Assembly (NCBI GenBank): GCA_029858565.1
Contig: JAOUEV010000011.1
Span: forward strand, 1-64,000
Source of the DNA: Nitrospirota bacterium
Lineage (GTDB): Bacteria > Nitrospirota > UBA9217
DNA: 64,000 bases
Direction: 5' to 3'
In this document: positions 45,741 through 54,424 of the stretch, in pieces
How positions within the stretch are numbered: the stretch's first letter is position 1
How the letters are laid out: the number at the start of each line of letters is the position of its first letter
Notes under the pieces: generated by a model
Told to the model about the DNA's origin: nothing
Seen by the model: only the letters and a program-made list of their open reading frames with translations
Database searches by the model: none
Made by a program: the position numbers and the translations under genes

Positions 45741-46124
45741 ATGAATCTGCGTAAAATGAACTGTTGGGAGTATAAGAAATGCGGAAGGCAGCCCCAGGGT
45801 AACCATGTGTCTGACCGGGGAGTCTGTCCTGCGGCGCTGGAGGAATCTCTGGACGGGACCCACGACGGCACAAATGCAGGCCGGTCCTGCTGGATCGTCT
45901 GCGGTACCCTGTGCCAGGGTCAGGTGCAGGGCACCTTTGCGCAAAAGTTCAAGAGCTGTGAACAGTGCGATTTCTATCTGCTCGTCAAGAGCGAGGAGCG
46001 TGCAACGTTTACCTTGTCGGTTGTGTTGCTGAACAGGATGCGGAAGGGGAGAACCGAGGCCATCGTCTGCGGGGCACAGACGAAACAGCCGTCAACGATA
46101 GGCACCTCATGGACACAGCCCTAA
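45741..46124 (+). CDS. Two-CW domain protein (second copy)
   Basis: A 127-residue paralogue of the preceding protein: NCWEYKKCGRQPQGNH, RGVCPAALEESLDG, GRSCWIVCGTLCQG and CEQCDFYLLVKSEE. All C-W positions are kept. The last 16 bp overlap the start of the HD-GYP response regulator gene, so expression is probably coupled and the pair likely acts in the same signalling pathway, perhaps as redox or metal sensors feeding c-di-GMP turnover (inference). AGGGGAGGGAACG precedes the ATG. Confidence 0.85.
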   Translation: MNLRKMNCWEYKKCGRQPQGNHVSDRGVCPAALEESLDGTHDGTNAGRSCWIVCGTLCQGQVQGTFAQKFKSCEQCDFYLLVKSEERATFTLSVVLLNRMRKGRTEAIVCGAQTKQPSTIGTSWTQP

Positions 46125-47212
46125 ACATACTGCTGGTCGATGATGAGGAAAGGATACTCGAGTTCTTCCAGGACATGCTCCGCGACATGGGTTATGCCGT
46201 CACCGCGGTAACCTCTGCCTCTCTGGCCCTTGAGGCAGTTGTAAGGGAAAAATTCGATCTGGCGTTCCTTGATCAGTTCCTCGGACCCCTGCGGGGGCTC
46301 GAGCTCATGGACCGGATCCGCGAGAAGGACCCGAACATCTACTTTGTCATGGTAACTGCCAATGGCAGCCCCGAACTTGCTGTCGAAGCGCTCCAGCGGG
46401 GCGCCTCGGACTTCGTGGTCAAACCGTTCTTCGAAAGCGATATCATACGAAGCATAGATTATGTGAGGAAAAAGCGCGATCTGGACGGGCAGCAGCGAAT
46501 GATCATGGCTGAGCTCGAACAGCGTGTGCGTGAGAAGACCGAAGAACTGATCCACGTGAACTTCTCCGTTCTCACAAGCCTTGCGCGGGCCGTGGAAAAA
46601 AAGGACCTGGGCACCTACGGGCACAGCATGAGGGTCAGCAGGTACGCGGGGCAGATCGCCGAGGAACTTCAGCTGTCTGCCGCGATGCGCAATGACCTGG
46701 GGACCGCCGCGTTGTTGCACGATATCGGAAAGATAGGGATCAGCGATACGATCCTGGGAAAACCGGGTCCGCTCACTGAGATTGAAATGGCCGAAGTTCG
46801 GCGCCATCCCGAGAACGGGGTCGAGATACTGAGACCCATGAAGCACTATCAGTCAGTGCTTCCGGCAATACAGTACCATCATGAGCATTTTAACGGGCGC
46901 GGTTACCCACACGGACTTGCCGGCGAAGAGATACCGCTGCTGGCGCGCATCATTGCCGTTGCCGACACCTATGACGCGATCCTCTCTGATCGTCCTTATC
47001 GGTCTGCGGCGAACCACGATCAAGCAATGAGCGTTCTGAAAGAACATGCGGGAACCCAGTTCGACCCTTTGGTCGTGCAGGCGATGGAAAGAGCCATATC
47101 GATCAGCAGCTTCGAAAGAGAAAGACCCCTGACAGTAATGCCGCAGGTAAACAGTTATCCCTGTTCAGTTGATAGCACCACAGGTCAGGCTCGTTATCGG
47201 ATCATCACTTGA
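46109..47212 (+). CDS. HD-GYP domain response regulator
   Basis: A 367-residue protein: receiver domain (about 5-122, phospho-acceptor D55 in LAFLDQFLGP) and an HD-GYP phosphodiesterase domain (about 150-345). The catalytic signature is complete: H171 in YGHSMRVSRYA, H203-D204 in LLHDIGKIG, HHE (256-258) and NGRGYPHGL (GYP 264-266). It should hydrolyse c-di-GMP when phosphorylated. The start at 46109 overlaps the end of the second two-CW gene by 16 bp; an upstream in-frame start would lie inside that gene. The C-terminal 25 residues are low in conservation. Confidence 0.88.
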   Translation: MDTALNILLVDDEERILEFFQDMLRDMGYAVTAVTSASLALEAVVREKFDLAFLDQFLGPLRGLELMDRIREKDPNIYFVMVTANGSPELAVEALQRGASDFVVKPFFESDIIRSIDYVRKKRDLDGQQRMIMAELEQRVREKTEELIHVNFSVLTSLARAVEKKDLGTYGHSMRVSRYAGQIAEELQLSAAMRNDLGTAALLHDIGKIGISDTILGKPGPLTEIEMAEVRRHPENGVEILRPMKHYQSVLPAIQYHHEHFNGRGYPHGLAGEEIPLLARIIAVADTYDAILSDRPYRSAANHDQAMSVLKEHAGTQFDPLVVQAMERAISISSFERERPLTVMPQVNSYPCSVDSTTGQARYRIIT

Positions 47213-47341
47213 TTAAGGAGCAGCGTACTGCAGGCAGATCTTTCAATGAGAAGGAAAGTAGCGCTATCCTGTGCGAAAACGAAATTATTGTGATCGATCT
47301 GCTATAAACTGTCATCACCAATAAATACCCCGACGAAAGAA

Positions 47342-47370
47342 TTGACATCATCATAGGATGCGTTTAAAAA
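47342..47370 (+). promoter_or_regulatory. Possible promoter of the chemoreceptor gene
   Basis: TTGACA at 47342-47347 and TAAAAA at 47365-47370 are spaced by 17 bp, 64 bp before the start codon of the chemoreceptor gene. The -35 is perfect and the -10 weak. Confidence 0.45.
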
Positions 47371-47433
47371 TAACAAATATGTTGGTATGTGCTAATAAAT
47401 ATAGTTATCTTTGGTTTGAAGTGGAGGTATTGC

Positions 47434-49131
47434 ATGAAGAAGTGGAATGACCTGCGGATCGGCAGGAAGATGATGATAGGATTCGGAAGCGTCCTGGTGC
47501 TGCTCGTCGCGGTAGGAATGTTCTCTCTGACGGGCATTAACAAAATGTTCGGAAGCAGCCTTTCGGTGACCGCGGTCAACAAGGTGAGCGGGGAACTGCT
47601 TCAGCGAGAAGTGGACCATCTCAAATGGGCGCAGGAAGTGGAGCGTTATTCGAACAGTGCGGAAAAAGGCAAGGAGCTGAAAGTCCAGCTCGATCCTACG
47701 CAGTGCGGTTTTGGAAAATGGTACTACGGAGCCGGGAGAAAAGAGGCCGAGGCGCTTATGCCCGAACTCAAGGGTCCGCTGGCAGCGATCGAAGACCACC
47801 ACCGCAAACTGCATGAATCCGCCGGAGCGATACAGGATCTGCATAGCGGCGGTCAGATACCGGAGGCCAGGAACCTTTTCGCAACAGGGACCATGGCGCA
47901 TCTGAAGGAGGTACAGACACTTCTGAAGACCATGGTGGACGCGTCCAAAGAGACGATCGGCCGCACAGAGGCCGGCATGCTCAATACATCGCTGGTCTCA
48001 CGTATTACTGTGGCGGCATGCATCGTGCTGGCGCTCGCTCTGGGATCGCTGCTGGGCTGGCTCATCACCCGCTCCGTGACGAAACCGCTCGAACAAGGGG
48101 TGCTTTTCGCCGAGTCGGTCGCGAAGGGCGACCTGACCAGGCGTCTGGATATCGACCAGAAGGACCAGGTCGGACGGCTTGCCGAGGCGCTGAACACCAT
48201 GACCGTTCGGCTTAATGATGTGGTCATCAGCGTAAAAGAAGCATCATTGAACGTTTCAATGGTGAGCCAGGAACTGTCGGTGGATTCCGAACAGATATCC
48301 CAGGGAGCAACCGAGCAGGCGGCGACCGCAGAGGAGGCATCGGCGTCGATCGAGGAAATGAACGCGGCTACGCGGATGAACTCGGAAAATGCCCGCCAGA
48401 CCGAGCAGATCGCGGTCAAGGCCGAGTCGGACGCGCAGGAAAGCAGTGCCGCTGTGGCGGAAACGCTGCAGGCCATGAAGGCCATCGCGGTGAAGATCAC
48501 CATTATCGACGAGATAGCACGCCAGACCAATCTCCTCGCCTTGAACGCGGCCATCGAGGCCGCCCGCGCCGGGAACCATGGAAAAGGTTTTGCCGTGGTG
48601 GCGGCCGAGGTGCGGAAGCTCGCGGAGCGGAGCCAGGCGGCGGCAGGCGAGATCGGACACCTGTCCACCTCCAGCGTTGCGACTGCTGAAAAAGCCGGTG
48701 CCATGCTGGCGAAGCTTCTTCCGGACATTCAGCGGACCTCCGGTCTGGTCCAGGAGATCAGCGCGTCGTCCAGGGAACAGGCGACCGGAGCCGACCAGAT
48801 CAATCTTTCGATCCAGCAGCTGAACAATGTCATCCAGCAGAATGCCGGCGCCGCCGAAGAAATGGCCGCCACGGCCCAGGAACTGTCGACCCAGGCGGAT
48901 CAGCTGAAGCACGTAACGGGATTCTTTATCGTAGACAGCAGGATAGAGCATAAGCATGATACGCGCAAGTCCTCGCGCCACAGCTCAGGGAAGTCCGCGC
49001 TCCACCGGGGAATGCACGAACGCAGGACCGGACAGGTCCTTGCCGCGGACAAGCGGAAGCATTCACCGGCACCAGCCCCGCAACTGGTGAGCGCTGCGGT
49101 GACCGCGGAAGGGGAATTCGAGCGGTTCTAG
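47434..49131 (+). CDS. Methyl-accepting chemotaxis protein with extracytoplasmic CZB-like domain
   Basis: A 565-residue chemoreceptor. Transmembrane segments are at about 14-34 and 187-212, a HAMP follows (about 213-265), and the signalling domain has the hairpin tip [41 protein letters not shown]. Between the membrane segments the protein shows H62-x2-W65, DPTQC91-GFGKWYY, H122/H123 and LH127, the zinc-ligand pattern of chemoreceptor zinc-binding (CZB) domains. CZB domains are best known in the cytoplasm (sensing zinc or hypochlorous acid through the cysteine); here the placement is periplasmic. The C-terminal tail (about 510-565) is basic and unusual. GTGGAGGTATTGC precedes the ATG. Confidence 0.88.
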   Translation: MKKWNDLRIGRKMMIGFGSVLVLLVAVGMFSLTGINKMFGSSLSVTAVNKVSGELLQREVDHLKWAQEVERYSNSAEKGKELKVQLDPTQCGFGKWYYGAGRKEAEALMPELKGPLAAIEDHHRKLHESAGAIQDLHSGGQIPEARNLFATGTMAHLKEVQTLLKTMVDASKETIGRTEAGMLNTSLVSRITVAACIVLALALGSLLGWLITRSVTKPLEQGVLFAESVAKGDLTRRLDIDQKDQVGRLAEALNTMTVRLNDVVISVKEASLNVSMVSQELSVDSEQISQGATEQAATAEEASASIEEMNAATRMNSENARQTEQIAVKAESDAQESSAAVAETLQAMKAIAVKITIIDEIARQTNLLALNAAIEAARAGNHGKGFAVVAAEVRKLAERSQAAAGEIGHLSTSSVATAEKAGAMLAKLLPDIQRTSGLVQEISASSREQATGADQINLSIQQLNNVIQQNAGAAEEMAATAQELSTQADQLKHVTGFFIVDSRIEHKHDTRKSSRHSSGKSALHRGMHERRTGQVLAADKRKHSPAPAPQLVSAAVTAEGEFERF

Positions 49132-49243
49132 GACGATTGCCGGAGTATGCATGGCCAGCCGTCCTGTCCCATCATTCTAAGTAATATCCTTCCTTCATAT
49201 GGCCGAAGATGCAGGAGAGTCTTCCGCCATCATCCCCGTTTCC

Positions 49244-50557
49244 TTATACCTTGATATTCAGCACCGGCAGCCCGAGCCGCTGCCGCTTGCTCTCCCCCTT
49301 GAACAATCCCGTCTTCCGAAGGGGCACGTCGCCCCGTTCCCCCTCGTGCTGCGCCTGGAGCTTTGTTGCCAGGCTCGCGGCATGCTGGATCGTGTGCTTG
49401 CCGAACTTCTTCGAGACCTCGTCGACCGCTGTGTAGACCCGGGACATCTTCTCGATCCGCGCCGTGTCCTCGAAGAGCGTGTACTGGATGCCGCTCTCGG
49501 GGACCAGGCCGCAGAGCACCACGCCGGTCTGGCGGTAGGGCGTCCGCGGCCTGAAGAGCCGCTGGAACCCGTCGCGCAGCAGGCCGAAGAGCTCTGCAGG
49601 ATAGGCCGTGGGCCGGGTCAACTTAAGTTCCACCCCGGAGCTTGTATAGTCCTGCTGGCGCAGAAAAACGATCAGTCGGGTAGCCGCGAGCCGGTACCGC
49701 CGCGCTTTGATGCAGGCGTTCTCCAGGTTCTTGGCGATCTGGGCAAAGACAAAGGCTTCGTCCATCGACGCCGGGGTGAAGGTCTTTGCCTTGCTGATGG
49801 ACTGGTACCGGTCCTTTGTTTCGACCGTGACCGGGTACACGCTCCTGCCGTTCAGCTCGTGCCAGATCTCGCGATAGGGTTTGGAAAGGTTCTGCTCCAC
49901 GAACCGCTCGTCCGCCCGCGCGAACTGGAGCGCGGTCCTGATGTTGTGCTTGTTCAGGAAGGCGGCGGTGTTCGGTCCGATGCCCCAGACCTTTTCCACA
50001 GGCAGGTCCCGGAGGAACAGGTGGATCTCCCTGCCGGGGATCATGGTGATGCCCGCGGGCTTTTTGTGCTTTGACCCGATCTTGGCCAGGACCTTTGAAA
50101 GGGAAACTCCCACGGACACGGTAATGCCCAGCTCCCGTTCGATGGTCTCCTGCATCTCCCTGGCGATCTCCTCGTAGGGACCGTGGAAACTCCTTCGGAG
50201 GCCGGTCAGGTCCACAAAGGCCTCGTCAATGGAGTACTCCTCCACGTCAGGCGAGAAGCGCCGCAGGATCTCGAACATGCGGACCGAAAAGAGGCTGTAG
50301 GTCTCGTAATCCGAAGGCAGGATCACCGCGTCAGGACAGAGCTTTTTCACGTCCGAAAGCCGCACACCGCGCTGCACGCCCTTGGCTTTTGCCTCGTAGC
50401 TTGCAGCCGCCACGATGCCGCGCTCCTTGCCCGTGATCACCGGCCTGCCCTTGAGCTCGGGATGGATGGCCTGCTCGCAGGATGCGAAGAAAGCGTCAGC
50501 GTCGAGATGCAGGATGGCGCGGGGCCAGGAGGAGAGGGAGAGGAATTGATCGTTCAT
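49244..50557 (-). CDS. Y-family DNA polymerase (DinB/UmuC type)
   Basis: A 437-residue translesion polymerase. The N-terminal LHLDADAFFASCEQ holds the first metal aspartate, YSIDEAFVDLTG the catalytic D-E pair, and GVSLSKVLAKIGSKHKKPAG and VWGIGPNTAAFL the rest of the palm and thumb. The C-terminal little-finger region is present, so the enzyme should be active. Start taken at M of MNDQF (50557); M at 50569 is an alternative. It is the distal member of a minus-strand DNA-damage-tolerance cluster that includes a pyrimidine-dimer glycosylase and a UmuD-like protein. A repeat element (50605-50773) separates it from the glycosylase gene. Whether it pairs functionally with the UmuD-like protein is inference. 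Confidence 0.88.
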   Translation of the reverse strand: MNDQFLSLSSWPRAILHLDADAFFASCEQAIHPELKGRPVITGKERGIVAAASYEAKAKGVQRGVRLSDVKKLCPDAVILPSDYETYSLFSVRMFEILRRFSPDVEEYSIDEAFVDLTGLRRSFHGPYEEIAREMQETIERELGITVSVGVSLSKVLAKIGSKHKKPAGITMIPGREIHLFLRDLPVEKVWGIGPNTAAFLNKHNIRTALQFARADERFVEQNLSKPYREIWHELNGRSVYPVTVETKDRYQSISKAKTFTPASMDEAFVFAQIAKNLENACIKARRYRLAATRLIVFLRQQDYTSSGVELKLTRPTAYPAELFGLLRDGFQRLFRPRTPYRQTGVVLCGLVPESGIQYTLFEDTARIEKMSRVYTAVDEVSKKFGKHTIQHAASLATKLQAQHEGERGDVPLRKTGLFKGESKRQRLGLPVLNIKV

Positions 50558-50604
50558 GTTCAGGCTCATTACGAAATAACAAAAAAAGACAACTGCCGAG
50601 TCTG

Positions 50605-50773
50605 TATCGCGCAAAGTCGCAAAGAACGGCGGAGGCGAATAGCAAATATCCGATTGTTTTGAAATATCAAGGGCCAGTTTCTATTCTGGAACTGCATGCA
50701 AAAAAAGGAAAATGGGTTCAGGAACTGACTGATCTCTCGATCTTTCTTTGCGTCTTAGCGGCTTTGCGCGAGA
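50605..50773. repeat. Inverted repeat element of about 170 bp
   Basis: The left arm TCGCGCAAAGTCGCAAAG (from 50605) and the right arm TTTGCGTCTTAGCGGCTTTG (ending 50773) are imperfect reverse complements enclosing about 110 bases with no gene. The arms match those around the GxxExxY gene at 57022-57486, so it looks like an empty version of that element. Confidence 0.65.
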
Positions 50774-50803
50774 AGAGAGGTGTTGGCTTGCTTGATCTTA
50801 TGG

Positions 50804-51232
50804 TCAGACCCGTTCCCACTCCTCGACCCCGCCGGGGACGATCCGGAACAGGGGATGGGGCCTTGGCCGGGCAAGCGCCTTGTGCAAGGCGTAGGTCTTC
50901 CTGTCCCGTGTCCGCAATTTCCCCAGCAGATGCTCCCATTCATGGTCTATCTGACCTTTCCGTATCTTCAACTTCCCGCATCGTCCGGCTTTTACGATCT
51001 TTGCGCCATTGAACCGGTACCCGCGTTGTTCAGCTTCCTTCAGCACTTCAGCCAGATAGCACCCGATGGCGCGGATGGGATCGCTGCATTCGCGGAAACG
51101 GTCCAACTGGGGGTGGGATCGATAGCCTTTTGTTCTGCCGAGCAGGACCTTCTGCGCAAGCAACCCTTCGCGCCACAGGGCCACGAGGCCTTTTGCGTCA
51201 AGATATTGCGGATGGATGGACCAAAGTCGCAT
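50804..51232 (-). CDS. Pyrimidine dimer DNA glycosylase (T4 endonuclease V-like family)
   Basis: A 142-residue protein that begins MRLWSIHPQYLDAKGLVALWREGLLAQKVL, the signature of bacterial Pyr_excise family proteins, and continues with KGYRSHPQLDRF, where the H-P-Q-L-x-R-F part is also conserved. These enzymes remove one base of a UV-induced pyrimidine dimer and cut the backbone. Its place beside a Y-family polymerase and UmuD-like gene fits a UV-damage role. ATG at 51232 after TGAGGCATCGTA. The region upstream (51233-51290) leads directly into the attC-like half site, so the cassette array begins right behind this gene. Confidence 0.82.
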   Translation of the reverse strand: MRLWSIHPQYLDAKGLVALWREGLLAQKVLLGRTKGYRSHPQLDRFRECSDPIRAIGCYLAEVLKEAEQRGYRFNGAKIVKAGRCGKLKIRKGQIDHEWEHLLGKLRTRDRKTYALHKALARPRPHPLFRIVPGGVEEWERV

Positions 51233-51290
51233 TACGATGCCTCAGGCTGTTTCAAAAGCGACAGCAAGGATTCTCTCGTGATCAGGAACC

Positions 51291-51352
51291 GGCGTTTGTA
51301 AACGCGCGAAGCGCCGCTTTTGCGAGTCGTTGTTGAGCACGTTGTTATGGGC
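51291..51352 (-). repeat. attC-like half site (end of array)
   Basis: Read on the minus strand: GCCCATAACAACGTGCTCAA, then CAACGACTCGC and GCGGCGCTTCGCGC. The left half is very attC-like; the right end (GCGTTTACAAACGCC) does not show a standard GTTRRRY core, so the site may be truncated. Confidence 0.5.
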
Positions 51353-51365
51353 ATCCATTGCGTGA

Positions 51366-51752
51366 CTAGCTCATGGCGACAAATGCGGCGCAAACAAGAA
51401 GAATTATGGAAATCGGCGCCCACAGCATTCGCTCTTTTTTGCTTGGCGTGATCGAATTCAGGACTGTGGCGACAAGACTGAATGCAACAACAAACCATAT
51501 CGCCGATCTCGAATATGTCGAATAATCGCTAATAATAATACCTGCGCGCGACAAAACGACGAGCGCCGCAAAAACAAGAACCACGATCTGAACCAGTGCG
51601 GCAATTCGCATTCGAGGAGGAAGCTGTCCGGGGAATTTACCACCCATTGTCATCGTTCCCCAGGGCGCACCTAGTGCGAGCGCGAACTGGAACAGAACCG
51701 CAAAAGCAGTCAGCACAGTGAAAAGGTATGCAGCAAAAGTTGGAGCATGCAT
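51366..51752 (-). CDS. Small four-helix membrane protein (cassette gene)
   Basis: A 128-residue membrane protein with four hydrophobic segments. The sequence LALGAPWGTMTMGGKFPGQL followed by PPRMRIAALVQIVVL, and the ending ITPSKKERMLWAPISIILL, mark a small membrane protein family repeatedly found in integron cassettes and other accessory DNA; its function is unknown. The ATG at 51752 follows the cassette boundary by a few bases (GCGTTGCAATCACCA), as usual for cassettes that lack their own long leader. It is bounded by attC-like sites at 51291-51352 and 51758-51815. Confidence 0.8.
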   Translation of the reverse strand: MHAPTFAAYLFTVLTAFAVLFQFALALGAPWGTMTMGGKFPGQLPPRMRIAALVQIVVLVFAALVVLSRAGIIISDYSTYSRSAIWFVVAFSLVATVLNSITPSKKERMLWAPISIILLVCAAFVAMS

Positions 51753-51757
51753 TGGTG

Positions 51758-51815
51758 ATTGCAACGCTGAGTTTACACGCCGCGTAGCGGTCGGCGTGGA
51801 ACGATAGGTTAGGAT
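51758..51815 (-). repeat. attC-like site
   Basis: Minus-strand reading runs ATCCTAAC ... CACGCCG ... CGGCGTG ... GCGTTGCAAT over 58 bp: outer AAC/GTT boxes and an inner stem with an unpaired centre. The TAA stop codon of the 871-residue gene lies inside its first box, a common arrangement in cassettes. Confidence 0.65.
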
Positions 51816-54424
51816 TTGTCATCCTGCTCTTTTGTAATTTTCTCTTCCAACTTATGCTCTTCTATTATCTGCTTAGCCTCGCGTTCATAGGACTCAGATA
51901 GTTCGCGTAAAACAGTAGCAAATCTTGCAAAGCCTGCATCCTCCACAGCTTTGGCTTTGTTTAGCCATTCTGCAGCTAATTCATATTCAGGTTTCCCAGT
52001 GGGATCAACCCAATGAACACCTCTTGAGTTATAAACTTCTGTGCGAAATCCCCTTCGCATATCTTCAGCATCTCTTGCATTTAAGACTCTGGCAACCGCC
52101 CGATTGATCCACAATCCATCAGGATCGGCAGGGCAATTCAGTAAGACACCACCAACGTGGATCATGGCTACTGCAAGATGGCCAGATTCCTTGCATTGCT
52201 TTTTAACAATAGCAAACCACGATTCAAATTCTTCAACAGAATAACTGCCATTGTCTTGTAAGCCTGGTGGCCGACGCCACTCGTGTAAAAGTCGCCATGC
52301 ATTACTAGCAATAGCCGCTCTTTTCTCATCGACTTCCTCAACCTGTTGATCTTCATTCTTAGATCGATAGATAAGGCGAATGACCTCAACAAAAAACTCT
52401 GGCTTCGTAGCGAGGCGTTTTTCAAGCAACTTCGGCTCAGCACCATCAGGTCTTGTAAGCAACGGCAAGTAAGCCCATTCCACTTTGAAAAGATCATCAT
52501 CCTGGACCTGCGGATCATTTTGCAGGGCCTTTATAAGCTCCGTAATATTATATGTATCCATCGTCTGCCCAGACTCTTGCACGGAAACTGCGCTTAGCAG
52601 CGCTCTTACGGTTCTTGCGCTATCCAGTGGCATCTTGTTAAATAACCGCGAATGCAGGCAGCCGATTGCTGACTGTGGCCGTGAAACTTCAAGTAATTTG
52701 TCGATTGCATATAATGGGTCGCTTTCAGTTTGGTAAGGATTGACATGTACCTTTTGCCAGTACGTCTGTTCATGTGTTCCTAGCCACTGGGTAGCTCGCA
52801 CCCACGTGTCAGTCTCGAAAGGTAAATAAACAAGGAAGAGACAATTTTGCGCCAACGACCAGCTTGACCTATCGATTGCGTCAACCCACGCCCAGCCTTG
52901 CGCATGAAAACGGCTTAAAATGAAACTGGCAATGAATTGCCTATATTTGATATTTTCATTATCTAAATATTGGGGAAGTAACCCGATATCAATTTCTTTT
53001 TTATCGATTAAACCCAACGCCCAACCGACTTGGTTTGGCGATTCAACTGTCGCAGCAAACTTAAGAATACCCTGAAGTCCGCTGGCGTCGAATAACGAAC
53101 GAACCGCTTGATAGCGCTTATCGCCGAGTTTCCTGCGCTGCTCTTCCCAATTGCCTCGCTCGTCATAGAGATCAAAATCTCGTTTACTGAAAAGTCTCTG
53201 ATGCTGGCCGTCAAGACTTTGCGGAGCCAGTTTGTTTGCAGTTGCCTCAATTTGATCTACCTTGTCAGGACTGAGCGCCCACTTTGCATCAGCAAATTTG
53301 CGGTGTTTCTGTACAAAATCCATTAGACCAATCCAAATCGGTAAGCGCTGATCTTCCGAAAGTTCGGCGACCGCTGCCGATGCTAAATGCTCTAATAGTG
53401 CATCAAATGATGGTTTTGGTAAATTATCAATATTGCTGACAAGCTCTTTAAGTCTATCCAAATTATCGCGAGCCATTTCGATGGCAAATTCCGCATATAC
53501 AGTCACCTGATCCCAATATTCTTGATTTGTAACTTTTGGTTGCCAGTCTTCGGGAATCGTGATATGCCAACGTGGTTTATAGGCGCCACTAGACGTCTGA
53601 TGCTGATTTGGCAGAAAATCGATAACGACTTTCCATGCCACACCTGGGAAGTCTTCTTTAATCGCTTTGATTGAAGAAATGCGCGTTTCAATACGCGCCA
53701 AGGTCTGTGGGTACCACGGCAACAATATCTGTACTATCGAATTGGATGGACGATTCGCCCATCTACCCCCAGGATCATGTGATGCGAGTTCCGCTAAAAT
53801 GACGATTGATCTTGTTAAGAATTTATCACTCCAGGACAGGCTTTCTAACGCCCACAGCAAGCCAGTCATATAGTTTTTGCCACTAATGCCCTTACCTTCC
53901 TGCGCAAATAAATTATCAAAAGGGCATGGCGTTTGTTGTAATGCCGCCTCGACTTGACTTAGGAATTCATCTGGAGCGGCTTCGGCCACGGTTGGCAATA
54001 AATCATTAATGCTAGCCCATAGTTTCCAATCCGCTTGATTGAAAATGTCGCGAATAGTCATAACGGCAGTCGATTCTGCCTTATATCGTGAGACATTTGT
54101 TAATTTATCGCCATAGTTCCCAAGAAGCGCCAAGGTTTCAGCCATTCCCTTACGTAGGCCTAACGAGTATTTGAGTATCTTCCCCTGCATGCTTGCAACA
54201 TAACGCTCCTCGGCAGGCAGCTCAAATTGTGGATCCAATTCTTTAAGTACCTCGACAGCGCACTCTTTGAATTTGTCTAGATGAGCATCAAATACTCTAG
54301 AACCAAATGATTCAAAGAGCATTTTGCGATCTGATACCGCCCAATGGCCGTTTCTAAGCGACAATGGATTGCCCTCTTCTTGGAGGACTTCGCGTAGATC
54401 ACCTATCCAAGTTTTATAATCCAT
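51809..54424 (-). CDS. Large helical-repeat protein, predicted sensor part of a nuclease-linked defence pair
   Basis: An 871-residue cytosolic protein of mostly helical, repeat-like composition, rich in W and L. Stretches such as AEERYVASMQGKILKYSLGL, RKGMAETLALLGN, TGLLWALESLSW and ASHDPGGRWANRPSNSI are the kind of conserved C-terminal region I associate with large nuclease-NTPase proteins of genomic islands (Avs-like). That link is by memory of pattern, not by search. No Walker A motif is visible. Its ATG overlaps the stop of the upstream nuclease-like gene by 11 bp and has AAGAGG before it, so both are translated together. The junction reads as if one longer protein had been split. It forms one 3.8-kb cassette with its partner. 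Confidence 0.7.
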   Translation of the reverse strand: MDYKTWIGDLREVLQEEGNPLSLRNGHWAVSDRKMLFESFGSRVFDAHLDKFKECAVEVLKELDPQFELPAEERYVASMQGKILKYSLGLRKGMAETLALLGNYGDKLTNVSRYKAESTAVMTIRDIFNQADWKLWASINDLLPTVAEAAPDEFLSQVEAALQQTPCPFDNLFAQEGKGISGKNYMTGLLWALESLSWSDKFLTRSIVILAELASHDPGGRWANRPSNSIVQILLPWYPQTLARIETRISSIKAIKEDFPGVAWKVVIDFLPNQHQTSSGAYKPRWHITIPEDWQPKVTNQEYWDQVTVYAEFAIEMARDNLDRLKELVSNIDNLPKPSFDALLEHLASAAVAELSEDQRLPIWIGLMDFVQKHRKFADAKWALSPDKVDQIEATANKLAPQSLDGQHQRLFSKRDFDLYDERGNWEEQRRKLGDKRYQAVRSLFDASGLQGILKFAATVESPNQVGWALGLIDKKEIDIGLLPQYLDNENIKYRQFIASFILSRFHAQGWAWVDAIDRSSWSLAQNCLFLVYLPFETDTWVRATQWLGTHEQTYWQKVHVNPYQTESDPLYAIDKLLEVSRPQSAIGCLHSRLFNKMPLDSARTVRALLSAVSVQESGQTMDTYNITELIKALQNDPQVQDDDLFKVEWAYLPLLTRPDGAEPKLLEKRLATKPEFFVEVIRLIYRSKNEDQQVEEVDEKRAAIASNAWRLLHEWRRPPGLQDNGSYSVEEFESWFAIVKKQCKESGHLAVAMIHVGGVLLNCPADPDGLWINRAVARVLNARDAEDMRRGFRTEVYNSRGVHWVDPTGKPEYELAAEWLNKAKAVEDAGFARFATVLRELSESYEREAKQIIEEHKLEEKITKEQDDKS

